The notes beneath the pieces are model-generated. The model saw only the letters and a list, made by a program, of their open reading frames with translations. It did not search any database and had not been told where the DNA came from. Position numbers and translations under genes: made by a program. This document shows, piece by piece, positions 27,057-35,836 of a stretch of DNA of 64,000 nucleotides. Position 1 is the first letter of the stretch; each line of letters opens with the position of its first letter. This DNA is from Moryella indoligenes (GTDB lineage Bacteria > Bacillota > Clostridia > Lachnospirales > Lachnospiraceae): NCBI RefSeq assembly GCF_030812885.1, contig NZ_JAUSTO010000010.1, positions 1-64,000 of the forward strand, given 5' to 3'.

Positions 27057-28163
27057 TCAGAAGAAGAACTGATAGTGATAAGAGATATCCTGACTTACGT
27101 GCCGGTAGATCCAGAAGATAAACAGAGCATAGACGATACAGGCATATAGGAAGTAGATAAATCGGGGCTGCGTTCTTCTGAGACGCTCTGCCGCAGCGCT
27201 GAAGATAAACATAGTGCCGAATTGAAAGTAGAAGCCCATACGGTCGGCATAGCGCACAATTCCTCCCGAAAAGGTAGCTGAGATGTAGAGTACAGTAAAG
27301 ACAGCACAGCAGAAGATGTGCCGGTCGTAACGTGTCAGACTGTCCTGTTTATCAGGAATAAAGCTGAGCAGATAGAGCACCAGCAGAAACTCCAATCCCC
27401 ATAGTACCGTGACGAGACCGAAATGCAGTCCCTCCGTGTAAAGCAAATATCGGGCATATCGTTTCGGGATGATGGAGTAAAATTTTTGAAGTATCAGAAA
27501 AGCGAAAGGAAAGCTCAGGGCCATGGCGCTTACAAGACCGAAGATCCAGCGCCGCACAGGCAAGAAAAAGAAGAGAAGGATGATCGCAGCTGCGATCATG
27601 GATGAGCGATGAAACAGGAAAGCACTGAGACAGCAGAGTATCGCTGCCAAGTGCTTTTTTTTCAGCAGCATAAAATACATGTAGGCAATGAAGGCTACAG
27701 CGACCATCTGCCTCGCAATATTGAGCGAGGATATATAGAGCCCCGAGCCATAAAACACGGCGATGGACAGAAAAGGAGATTCAGACAGGGAGTTTATCAT
27801 ATGCCAAAAGCAGAGCAGAAATAACAGAGCCATAGCAAAGAGGCTGATCTGTCCACTTTTGTTCAATAAAGACAGAAATTTACAGAAGAACTCATAGCCG
27901 ATTTCTTTGCGGGCTGTGCCGTGGCTGTTCAGAACGAGCAGTTCAGAGAAGGACTGCTCCCGAATATGCTGGAACAGCTCGAGATAGCTCTGAGTGTCAA
28001 GTCCGACCTCAGCTCCGCGAAGACCGCTGATGAGCAGCAGGGGGAGGAACACAAAGGCGGAGAGAAGATATAAAAGAAGCGTTGTATTGTGATAGCGCGC
28101 TCTGCTTTTTTCATAGCAGAGCGCTGAAATCAGCAGTGCAGGTACGACACTCAGGTAGATCAC
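27057..28163 (-). CDS. EpsG-family polysaccharide polymerase
   Basis: 368 residues, about 10-11 membrane helices. The motif GLRGAEVGLDTQSYLELF after the second helix is the hallmark of EpsG/Wzy-like proteins that polymerise exopolysaccharide repeat units. It is the third gene of a minus-strand operon (glycosyltransferase, chain-length protein, polymerase). A second, unrelated-looking EpsG member lies at 44936-46147. Confidence 0.82.
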   Translation of the reverse strand: MIYLSVVPALLISALCYEKSRARYHNTTLLLYLLSAFVFLPLLLISGLRGAEVGLDTQSYLELFQHIREQSFSELLVLNSHGTARKEIGYEFFCKFLSLLNKSGQISLFAMALLFLLCFWHMINSLSESPFLSIAVFYGSGLYISSLNIARQMVAVAFIAYMYFMLLKKKHLAAILCCLSAFLFHRSSMIAAAIILLFFFLPVRRWIFGLVSAMALSFPFAFLILQKFYSIIPKRYARYLLYTEGLHFGLVTVLWGLEFLLVLYLLSFIPDKQDSLTRYDRHIFCCAVFTVLYISATFSGGIVRYADRMGFYFQFGTMFIFSAAAERLRRTQPRFIYFLYACIVYALFIFWIYRHVSQDISYHYQFFF

Positions 28164-28180
28164 AGTTCAGGCTCCTTCTA

Positions 28181-29572
28181 TTAAAGTAAAACAGCAGCAT
28201 CCGGTTTGATCTGGAGCAGCTGGAGCAATGAAAAGAGCTGCTGAATATCGTCATATTTCGACAGATCTTTTCTTGCGGCGATGATGAAGACAGCGTTAGA
28301 TTCCTTTGCTTTGTTCAGTGTCTCCCGCTCCAGAGAAGCAGGCGTCAGAAAGTGAGTATGGTTTGTGTCTGGAAGCGTCTCCCGCAGTTCGGAGAATATC
28401 TCCATATCCTCAGATGCGGAAAGAAAGACGAGTGGACGCTCCGCTCCTTTCAGAACAGACAGTTTGTTTTTTAAACTCAGCCGACCCTGTTCCAACGGGA
28501 CACGACCGTAGAAGCCGTCCTCGTAATCCCGTATCCTTGCGTCAAGCTTCCTGAAACGAGACTCAGACAGTCGGCGGGGGAAGGATGAGAGGAGGGTGAG
28601 CCCGGTTTTTCTGGAAAATTCATCTGCGGCATGGACAGAATCGCTGCAGAGGAAGCCCGCACTCAGGAAGAATACAGAGCAGATGATACCCCCCAGCACA
28701 CCCAGAATCAGATTTTTGATCAGCTGGGTCATCAGGAAGGATACAGAGTAGCGTTTGATCTCCGGTGCCTTCAGATCACTCAGCTGCTTTTGCACAGAAT
28801 TGAGACTCTGCTGCAGTGAATTGGCAGTATTGATAAAATCTGTGTTTTTTTTCTGCAGTGCATCATCCTTGATGATATAGGGAGTGTTTACTGTTCTGCT
28901 GAGCTGATGCTTTCCGAGCTTTTGAACCAATTCCTCGGTTTTGACGTTCAGAGCCTGGTCTACATATTCCAGAAAGGCGACTGCATCCTCCTCATTTGCA
29001 GCGCTCACCGTGATATTCAGGGTCTTGCCGCCATTGTCCTGTGCGATAGCGATGAGAGAGTTCAGAGATTCCGGAATGGCGGATTCTTTTCCGGCCTGAC
29101 TGGGCAGCATATTGCTCTGAATATTGGAACTCATGGCAATTGCGTTATAGCTGTTCAGCAGGCTCACTGTATTTTTGTTTTCAACAGAGGCACCGGAGGA
29201 ATCCGTATAAATATTGTTCAGATAATAGATTGCATTGGCCTTATATACGGCGTTGGGGTCAATACTCATGACATAAGAAGCAGATTTATAGCTGTTGTCG
29301 GTCTCGATTCTGTTGCGCAGACGTTCACTCTCTGTGGAAAGATTACTGAGAGAGAGGGTATAGTTGTCCCACTGTGCACTTGCTTCGGAGCGGTTTTGTT
29401 CCATAAAGCTGGAGCTTGAGAGCTTGCGTATGCCGTTTAACAGGGTGATACAGCTGATAAGACCTGAGAAGACAATGGTCCAGAGAGCAAGAAAACGCCA
29501 CTTTCTCAGGAGAAAGAAGAAAAGATTTTTGAGATCAAGATTATTTTCTTTTTCAAGCATGAAGTCAGACAT
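28181..29572 (-). CDS. Wzz-type polysaccharide co-polymerase with degenerate kinase-like tail
   Basis: 463 residues. Membrane helices at about 32-50 and 285-305 flank a coiled extracellular part, as in Wzz/CapA chain-length regulators. The cytoplasmic tail (about 310-463) contains RPLVFLSASEDMEIFSELR and ends AVFIIAARKDLSKYDDIQQ...PDAAVLL, a Rossmann-like pattern like the bacterial tyrosine kinase (CapB/CpsD) fold, but without a Walker A GxGKT and without a tyrosine cluster. The preceding glycosyltransferase stop is 1 nt from this ATG, so cotranslation is expected. Confidence 0.72.
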   Translation of the reverse strand: MSDFMLEKENNLDLKNLFFFLLRKWRFLALWTIVFSGLISCITLLNGIRKLSSSSFMEQNRSEASAQWDNYTLSLSNLSTESERLRNRIETDNSYKSASYVMSIDPNAVYKANAIYYLNNIYTDSSGASVENKNTVSLLNSYNAIAMSSNIQSNMLPSQAGKESAIPESLNSLIAIAQDNGGKTLNITVSAANEEDAVAFLEYVDQALNVKTEELVQKLGKHQLSRTVNTPYIIKDDALQKKNTDFINTANSLQQSLNSVQKQLSDLKAPEIKRYSVSFLMTQLIKNLILGVLGGIICSVFFLSAGFLCSDSVHAADEFSRKTGLTLLSSFPRRLSESRFRKLDARIRDYEDGFYGRVPLEQGRLSLKNKLSVLKGAERPLVFLSASEDMEIFSELRETLPDTNHTHFLTPASLERETLNKAKESNAVFIIAARKDLSKYDDIQQLFSLLQLLQIKPDAAVLL

Positions 29573-29573
29573 A

Positions 29574-30767
29574 TTAATCCTTTCTGTCGGAGCTGCTAAG
29601 CAGCGAGAGCCACTGAGTGGTCAGACTGTTCCAGGTGTATTTGTTTTCAATCAGGCGCTGTCCGTCTCTTCCGATGCGCTCTCTCAGCGACTCGGAATGA
29701 AGCAGAGAGAGGATATGTTCTGCGTATTGCTGTGGTGAATCTGCAATCAGGAGCTCTCTGCCATCGCTTCCGGCTATTCCCTCTGCGGCGATTCGTGAGG
29801 CTACGACCGGAACGCCGAGCATCATACTCTCCAGCAATTTATTCTGCGTCCCGGCTCCATTCTGTATTGGCACTACGCTGACTTTCATCTTTGAGAGCAG
29901 GAGAAAGGGGTTCTCCAGAAAGCCGGTCACGCTTATGCCGGAGTGACCTCCCAAATCCTGTATATCTTTTGGCGGCTCAATTCCCATGATATAGAATTGC
30001 AACTCCGGTTCTTGCTTCCGTAACAGAGGAAACACCTTTCTGACAAACCAGCGAACGGCATCGGCGTTTGGCTGATAGGACATTTTCCCGAGAAAGGCAA
30101 TGGCGTGTCTGTCATTGTGATAGTCCTTTGGCGGTACGGAGATATCGTCCCGCACAGCAAGCGGTATGACGTGGAGATTTTTTGCACTTGCTCCATGACT
30201 TATAAGCCACTGTCTGTCCTTTTCAGAAATCAGAACGGTCTTCTTGTATTGCCTTGAGCAGCAGCATTCATAGTGCAGTACGCGCCGGTATTCTGTGAGA
30301 TACAGGAGTTTTTTCAGGCCTCGCGACAGCTGGATCGCATTGTAATAATTGTAGGAAATGGCATCATGAAGATCCAGTATGATCTTGTCCTCAGGCAGCT
30401 GTTTCAGGTATTCTGCAGTTCGGATATGATTTGCTATAATCATGTCATACTGTGCATATGCGGAATACAGAGCAGAGGCGAAGCCGCCATTTTGATACAG
30501 TGCAACCTGAAAAGGGTATCCCGGGTGAAAAAGCGCGGAAAAGAGCTGTCCACCGGCCTTGACAGGGGAGAAGGGGACCGCCCGGACAGTCGTGAAGACA
30601 CCATAAAGCGCAGAACCATACTTCTCCATATCCCCCCTGCGCGACAAAAAGAGAAGATCCACCTGATGACCGGCCTGCTTCAGCTGCTTTGCCTCATTGT
30701 AGATCCGGATACGAAAACCGGCAGTCAAAGGATATGGTATTCTTGAAGAGAGCATTAAAATCTTCAC
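29574..30767 (-). CDS. Glycosyltransferase, GT4/GT1-like
   Basis: 397 residues with two Rossmann domains. The N-terminal KILMLSSRIPYPLTAGFRIR and the C-terminal GAGTQNKLLESMMLGVPVVAS, with VPIQNGAG, are typical of GT-B glycosyltransferases that use nucleotide sugars on the cytoplasmic face. GTG 30767 was chosen because GGAGG precedes it by 9 nt. First gene of the minus-strand operon; donor and acceptor unknown. Confidence 0.86.
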   Translation of the reverse strand: MKILMLSSRIPYPLTAGFRIRIYNEAKQLKQAGHQVDLLFLSRRGDMEKYGSALYGVFTTVRAVPFSPVKAGGQLFSALFHPGYPFQVALYQNGGFASALYSAYAQYDMIIANHIRTAEYLKQLPEDKIILDLHDAISYNYYNAIQLSRGLKKLLYLTEYRRVLHYECCCSRQYKKTVLISEKDRQWLISHGASAKNLHVIPLAVRDDISVPPKDYHNDRHAIAFLGKMSYQPNADAVRWFVRKVFPLLRKQEPELQFYIMGIEPPKDIQDLGGHSGISVTGFLENPFLLLSKMKVSVVPIQNGAGTQNKLLESMMLGVPVVASRIAAEGIAGSDGRELLIADSPQQYAEHILSLLHSESLRERIGRDGQRLIENKYTWNSLTTQWLSLLSSSDRKD

Positions 30768-30791
30768 GCCTTGCTGCCTCCTGAACAAAAG

Positions 30792-30807
30792 ATAGGTGCG
30801 TACCTAT
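30792..30807. promoter_or_regulatory. Operator-like inverted repeat in a divergent promoter region
   Basis: ATAGGT (30792-30797) and ACCTAT (30802-30807) are perfect inverted arms around GCGT, 25 nt before the start of the minus-strand glycosyltransferase and next to a minus-strand TAGAAT. A repressor site is possible; no regulator is coded nearby. Confidence 0.35.
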
Positions 30808-30895
30808 TCTATCATAGCTACAGGGAGTTTTGGCAGAGACTTTTGAGGGCGGCTATGGTAAAATGATAGGCGCTTGACGGCGTGGAGGTAGGCTG

Positions 30896-31993
30896 ATGCG
30901 GGCAGCTATGAAGATATATTTTATTACAACTCATGATTTTTCAGATGTGCAGATCGGCGGAGTGCAGGGAAGCAGACGCAACTATGAGATCCTGTCTGCG
31001 ATTGCAGAAACAGTACTGCACCGGGTTGATGTTCGGATCAACAGAAAAAATATGCTGCGGCAGATGGGGTTTTATTTTCCGGGAATTGTCAGCAGAGAGA
31101 TGCGGGAAATGAAGGCAGAGATAGACAGGGAGCGCTGTACGCTGATCTTTCTGGACAGCTCGCTGCTCGGAAAGCTGGCGGCTTACTTTCGGAAGGAAAC
31201 GGCGCTTCCGGTGATCAGTTTTTTTCATAATTGTGAGAGAGATTATTACGCCATGCTTGCGAGGCGCAGCCGGGCAAAGCTTCCTCAATATTTATATGCA
31301 GGCTTCGCAGAGGCCTGTTGCTGTCGCTGGTCCACGGCAATATATAGCCTGAACAGCAGGGATCAGAGGAGAATTGCCTCTCTGTATGGGCGCAGGAGTG
31401 ATGGAAATATTCCGGTCACTGTCTACGATAGAATGAGCGAGGACGAACTGAAATCTGAAGTATATAGATCCGATGACCGGAGTGCAGAAGCTCCGATGCT
31501 GTTTGTGGGAGCGGATTTTCCTCCAAATTACGAAGGCATTCGCTGGTTCATACAACAGGTTATGCCGGAGCTGAAGCAGAGGCTGCTGATCGTCGGGAAA
31601 AATTTCGAGAGACGAAAAAAAGATCTTGAGAAACTTTCTGAGCGGGTGACAGTAATCGGAACCGTGGATGATATAAAGCCCTACTATATGAAAGCCGGAT
31701 GTGTGGTGCTGCCTATCTTTGACGGAGCAGGAATGAAGGTCAAAACTGCGGAGGCACTGATGTATGGCAAGTACATTTTTGGTAGTGAAGAGGCGTTTAT
31801 GGGATATACCCAGCTCAGCGAAGAGGCCGGGAGACGCTGCAACAGTGCAGCGGAATATGTAAAGGCCATCCGGGATTTTTATGGCAACAGAACAGGATAT
31901 TACTGTGAGGCTTCCAGAAAATGTTATGAAAGCTTCTATTCCGCAGCTGCGGCAAGAATCAGCTTTGAAGCAGCACTGAAACCCTACTTGTGA
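30896..31993 (+). CDS. Glycosyltransferase, GT-B fold
   Basis: 365 residues. N-terminal MKIYFITTHDFSDVQIGGVQG and the later LFVGADFPPNYEGIRWF and DGAGMKVKTAEALMYGKYIF are those of GT4/GT1-type transferases. It opens the divergent plus-strand part of the polysaccharide locus. ATG 30896 has GGAGG 7 nt upstream. The next gene starts inside its stop (TGATG). Specific sugar unknown. Confidence 0.82.
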   Translation: MRAAMKIYFITTHDFSDVQIGGVQGSRRNYEILSAIAETVLHRVDVRINRKNMLRQMGFYFPGIVSREMREMKAEIDRERCTLIFLDSSLLGKLAAYFRKETALPVISFFHNCERDYYAMLARRSRAKLPQYLYAGFAEACCCRWSTAIYSLNSRDQRRIASLYGRRSDGNIPVTVYDRMSEDELKSEVYRSDDRSAEAPMLFVGADFPPNYEGIRWFIQQVMPELKQRLLIVGKNFERRKKDLEKLSERVTVIGTVDDIKPYYMKAGCVVLPIFDGAGMKVKTAEALMYGKYIFGSEEAFMGYTQLSEEAGRRCNSAAEYVKAIRDFYGNRTGYYCEASRKCYESFYSAAAARISFEAALKPYL

Positions 31994-33345
31994 TGGGAGA
32001 TAAATTGAACAGGCGATCAAAGGTATCAAATAAATATATAAAATTCTGTGCCGCGACACTCGGATTGCTGGGAGAAATAGGTATTTACTGGATTCTTTGG
32101 GCAAATATCTATAATCCGCTGATGTCCCGATTCCTGTGGTGGAAGGGTGTTTTGCTCGTTGTCTGTGTGTATGCTCTTCTGTTGTTCTTTTTTCAGCAGA
32201 TGTACGGTGGATTGAAAATCGGTTATCTTCGCGGAGGCAATATAGTATATTCTCAGCTGCTGGCCATCACCCTTACAAATGGTATCAGCTATCTTCAGAA
32301 CTGTCTCATGGAGGCGAAGGTTCTTCCGGTATCCGGCTTTGCGCTGATTGAGCTGCTGCAGTGCGGCTTTGTGCTGCTCTGGACCCTGATCTTTCAAAAG
32401 GTATATGCGGCGCTTTTTCCTCCGCGGCGCCTGCTGCTGGTGCATGGGAGCCGTCCGGCCTTTCAGCTGATGGACAAGATCAATACGCGAGACGATAAAT
32501 ATATTCTTGCGGCAGCAATTCCCGCCTCACAGGGATTGGATGTCATTATAGAATCGGCTCGGAATTATGACGCAATTGTTTTGGGGGACATTCCCTCAGG
32601 AGAGCGAAACCGCTTTCTGAAGGCCTGCTTTCAAAACGATATCCGCTGCTATACCGTGCCCAAGATCTCGGATATTCTGATGCGAACCTCCGAGGAATTG
32701 CATATTTTTGATTCTCCGCTCTATCTCAGCAGAAATGAAGGCCTGAACCCGGAGCAGGAGCTTGGAAAGAGGATAGAGGATATTTTGATTGCAGGAACGG
32801 GTATTCTGCTTTTTTCGCCACTGTATCTCATTCTCGCGCTGCTGGTAAAGCTGGAGGATGGCGGAAGCATTTTGTATAAGCAAAACAGACTGACAAAGGA
32901 TGGCCGAGAGTTCCAAATCTATAAGTTTCGCACGATGAGGATGAATGCCGAGGCAGAGAGCGGCCCGGTACTGGCCAGTGAGCAGGATATACGCATCACG
33001 AGAGTAGGCAGAGTGCTTCGCGCCTGCCGTATGGATGAGCTGCCACAGCTGTTCAATATTTTGCATGGAGAGATGTCCGTCGTCGGCCCGAGGCCGGAGC
33101 GGCCTGAGCTCGCCCATAGGATACAGGAGGAAATGCCGGAATTTGCGTATCGCCTCAAGGTGAAGGCTGGTCTGACCGGATATGCGCAGATCTATGGTAA
33201 ATACAATACAGACGCCTATGACAAGCTGAAGCTGGATCTGAGCTATATCCGCGAGTACTCGGTGCTTTTAGATCTGAAGCTGATCCTTCTGACTATCAAA
33301 ATTCTGTTCATGAAGGAGAGCACAGAGGGGGTATCCAGGCAGTGA
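31993..33345 (+). CDS. Polyprenyl-phosphate sugar phosphotransferase (WbaP/CpsE type)
   Basis: About 450 residues. Four to five N-terminal helices and a Rossmann-like CoA_binding-type region (LLLVHGSRPAF) come before the catalytic domain (about 255-450), with KFRTMRMNAEAESGPV, DELPQLFNILHGEMSVVGPRP and AGLTGYAQI. It loads the first sugar-phosphate onto undecaprenyl phosphate to start a repeat unit. Start overlaps the upstream stop by one base (TGATG). A second, short initiator (PglC type) is at 40941. Confidence 0.88.
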   Translation: MGDKLNRRSKVSNKYIKFCAATLGLLGEIGIYWILWANIYNPLMSRFLWWKGVLLVVCVYALLLFFFQQMYGGLKIGYLRGGNIVYSQLLAITLTNGISYLQNCLMEAKVLPVSGFALIELLQCGFVLLWTLIFQKVYAALFPPRRLLLVHGSRPAFQLMDKINTRDDKYILAAAIPASQGLDVIIESARNYDAIVLGDIPSGERNRFLKACFQNDIRCYTVPKISDILMRTSEELHIFDSPLYLSRNEGLNPEQELGKRIEDILIAGTGILLFSPLYLILALLVKLEDGGSILYKQNRLTKDGREFQIYKFRTMRMNAEAESGPVLASEQDIRITRVGRVLRACRMDELPQLFNILHGEMSVVGPRPERPELAHRIQEEMPEFAYRLKVKAGLTGYAQIYGKYNTDAYDKLKLDLSYIREYSVLLDLKLILLTIKILFMKESTEGVSRQ

Positions 33346-34334
33346 TAACACTTGTGATCCCGGTTTATAATGTTGAGGCTTATCTTCTCGACTGTCTGGA
33401 AAGTGTCAGAAAACAGCGCTTTCAGGATTTTGAAGCCATTCTGATCGATGATGGATCTACAGACGGTTCGGGCGCTGTCTGTGATCAATATGCGAAGAGA
33501 GACAGCCGTTTTCGGGCGATCCATCAGGAAAATAAAGGTCTTTCGGATGCGCGAAATTCCGGCATTGAGCAGGCTGCCGGGGAGTATATCAGCTTTCTGG
33601 ACAGCGATGATTTTATCGGTGATCAGTATCTGTCTTATTTGTATGGGCTTATCACCGAAGCGCAGGCAGATATCTCAGTCTGCGGATTTGCAGAGGTAGA
33701 TGCAGCCGGCAATCGAGTGAAGAGCAGTGAGACTTTAAAACCGAGCGCAAGGCTCTATCAGGGAGCTGAAAGCGGGTTAAGAGCCCTGCTGAAAGAAAAA
33801 AGCATTACAACCGCGGCGTGGGGGAAGCTGTACCGCACAGAGCTGTTTCGGGAAGTTCGTTTCCCTTCCGGAAGATATCATGAGGATATTTTTACGATAT
33901 ATAAGCCAATTGTACGCAGTGGCAGAATTGCAGCAGGGAATCAGGCGCAGTATTTTTATCGTCAGCGAGGGGAGAGTATTACTCACCAACGCTTCTCAAG
34001 AAAGCACTTTGATGAGATCCGTGGAAACATAGAACGCGCAGCGTTTGTCAGGGAGCATTATCCATCCCTGCGTCCATATGCAGACGCAGAGATATTGTGG
34101 GCCAGCAACCGCTGTTTTATGCGGATGCTAGCTGCAGAGTGCAGGGATGAGGAGAGCATTTGCTATCTGCAGAGCGTATACAGAAAAAATATACGAATTT
34201 TTTTGATGGGGAGCAGCCGCATTCCGGCAAAGCTTTTTGCAGCGCTTGCCTGGATGAACCTTAGAGTACTGCTGTCTGTTGGAATCAGATTTCAGAAGAT
34301 CATGCAGAGGCTTCTGTGCATTTTACGACGCTGA
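33342..34334 (+). CDS. Family 2 glycosyltransferase
   Basis: 330 residues of GT-A fold. It starts ITLVIPVYNVEAYLLDCLESV, has LIDDGSTDGSGAVCDQYA and the FLDSDDFIG metal motif, and the acceptor-loop HEDIFT. It adds a sugar to the growing lipid-linked unit. GTG 33342 overlaps the previous stop (GTGA). Donor unknown. A related gene is at 46185. Confidence 0.9.
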   Translation: MITLVIPVYNVEAYLLDCLESVRKQRFQDFEAILIDDGSTDGSGAVCDQYAKRDSRFRAIHQENKGLSDARNSGIEQAAGEYISFLDSDDFIGDQYLSYLYGLITEAQADISVCGFAEVDAAGNRVKSSETLKPSARLYQGAESGLRALLKEKSITTAAWGKLYRTELFREVRFPSGRYHEDIFTIYKPIVRSGRIAAGNQAQYFYRQRGESITHQRFSRKHFDEIRGNIERAAFVREHYPSLRPYADAEILWASNRCFMRMLAAECRDEESICYLQSVYRKNIRIFLMGSSRIPAKLFAALAWMNLRVLLSVGIRFQKIMQRLLCILRR

Positions 34335-34349
34335 GAGAGGACATTGCGT

Positions 34350-35744
34350 ATGGATAAGCAGCGCTATCTTATAAAAAACATACGTCTCTTTTCCCTCGCG
34401 CTTCTGTTGCCTCGTAGTCTCAGCTTTTTTATGGTGCCGCTATATACCAGTCAGCTGAGTCCAGCGGAATATGGAACTGCGGATATACTGCATCTGATCG
34501 TTATTTTGCTTCTGCCAGTACTCACTCTTCAGATTCAGGATGCTGTACTGAGATTCAGTGTTCGCGAGGAGTATGCAAGAGGAGATGTACTGATGGCTGG
34601 AACCGCTGTAATCACAGTGGGCGGAGCGGTTCTGCTGTCTGTTTACACGGTGCTGTGGCTTTTGGGGTACCTGAGAGGTAAGGAGGTTTTTTTTGTCTTT
34701 ATTTTATTGAATTATTTCATCGAGGCGTTTAGCGCAGTCTTATCTTATTTTTGCAGAGGTATTGATGCGATCCGGCAGATTACGGTAGCGAGCATCGTAC
34801 ATTCTGTGCTGAATATTGTCTGTAATTTACTTTTTCTTCTGGTGTTCCACTGGGGGCTTTGGGGATATCTGTCAGCGATGGTGATCGGTGGGCTGGTGAG
34901 TAATATCTATATCTTTGCGGCGGCGGGACTTGGGCATTATGCCTCTTTCAGGCTGCCTAAAAGAGAAGTATTTGCAGGCATGCTGCGCATCAGCATCCCG
35001 ATGATTGCCGGTGCATTATCATGGTGGATTAACAGCGCCTCGGATAAATTCATTTTGAAATTTTATGCCGGTGCAGCAGCTGTTGGTCTGTATGCTGTGG
35101 CAGGGAAACTTCCGACCGTTCTCTCACTTGGGGGAGAGGTAATAGCAAAGGCTTTTTCCATATCCGCTATTAAGGAGTACGATCCAGAGGACAGAGATGG
35201 TTTTCTGGGGAACAGCTACGAGCAGATTCGCTGTGGGATGCTTATGTCAGCGTCTGTCTTGATTCTATTCACACCTATGCTGTCAGCGATGCTTTTTTCA
35301 GGAGAGTTCTATGATGCGGTACATTTTGTTCCACCTTTGATACTGGCCGCCTATATCAATCAAATGGCATGGACCTGTGAAAATCTGTATCTGGCTATGG
35401 GAAATACAAAAGCCATATCAGCTACAGCTGTATTGGGAGCGTTTACGAATATTTGTCTTAATTTTCTTCTGATTCCATATTATGGAGCATTTGGGGCGGC
35501 CGTAGCTACGGCTCTGGGTTTTCTGGTCGTATGGCTGCTACGCTATTGTAAGCTGCGAAAACTGACTATGATACGCTTCCATTTCATAAAAGAAGGAATA
35601 GGAATGGGTATTTTGATATTTCAGGCTCTTCTGCCCCAGGGGGGATCACTCTGGGTGGGTATACAGCTGGCCTGTGCAATCACTTTGGGGCTGACACAAC
35701 ATCGGGAAATTACGAGACTGCTGAAGATGTTAAAGAAAGCTTAA
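34350..35744 (+). CDS. Oligosaccharide flippase (Wzx-like)
   Basis: 464 residues, 12-14 membrane segments of the MOP/MATE superfamily. FMVPLYTSQLSPAEYGTADIL and WWINSASDKFILKF are characteristic of Wzx-type exporters of undecaprenyl-linked units. ATG 34350 follows GAGAGG; the TTG at 34344 was rejected. It ends this first plus-strand run, 92 bp before the second chain-length gene. A second flippase is at 48406. Confidence 0.87.
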   Translation: MDKQRYLIKNIRLFSLALLLPRSLSFFMVPLYTSQLSPAEYGTADILHLIVILLLPVLTLQIQDAVLRFSVREEYARGDVLMAGTAVITVGGAVLLSVYTVLWLLGYLRGKEVFFVFILLNYFIEAFSAVLSYFCRGIDAIRQITVASIVHSVLNIVCNLLFLLVFHWGLWGYLSAMVIGGLVSNIYIFAAAGLGHYASFRLPKREVFAGMLRISIPMIAGALSWWINSASDKFILKFYAGAAAVGLYAVAGKLPTVLSLGGEVIAKAFSISAIKEYDPEDRDGFLGNSYEQIRCGMLMSASVLILFTPMLSAMLFSGEFYDAVHFVPPLILAAYINQMAWTCENLYLAMGNTKAISATAVLGAFTNICLNFLLIPYYGAFGAAVATALGFLVVWLLRYCKLRKLTMIRFHFIKEGIGMGILIFQALLPQGGSLWVGIQLACAITLGLTQHREITRLLKMLKKA

Positions 35745-35836
35745 GAGTTTTGGCTTTTCAATCGCCCAGAGTCGGTAGCAATTCATCGCTTAAAATAGTA
35801 TGATGGTAGCATCATTATGCTTATGGGAGGAGTATT

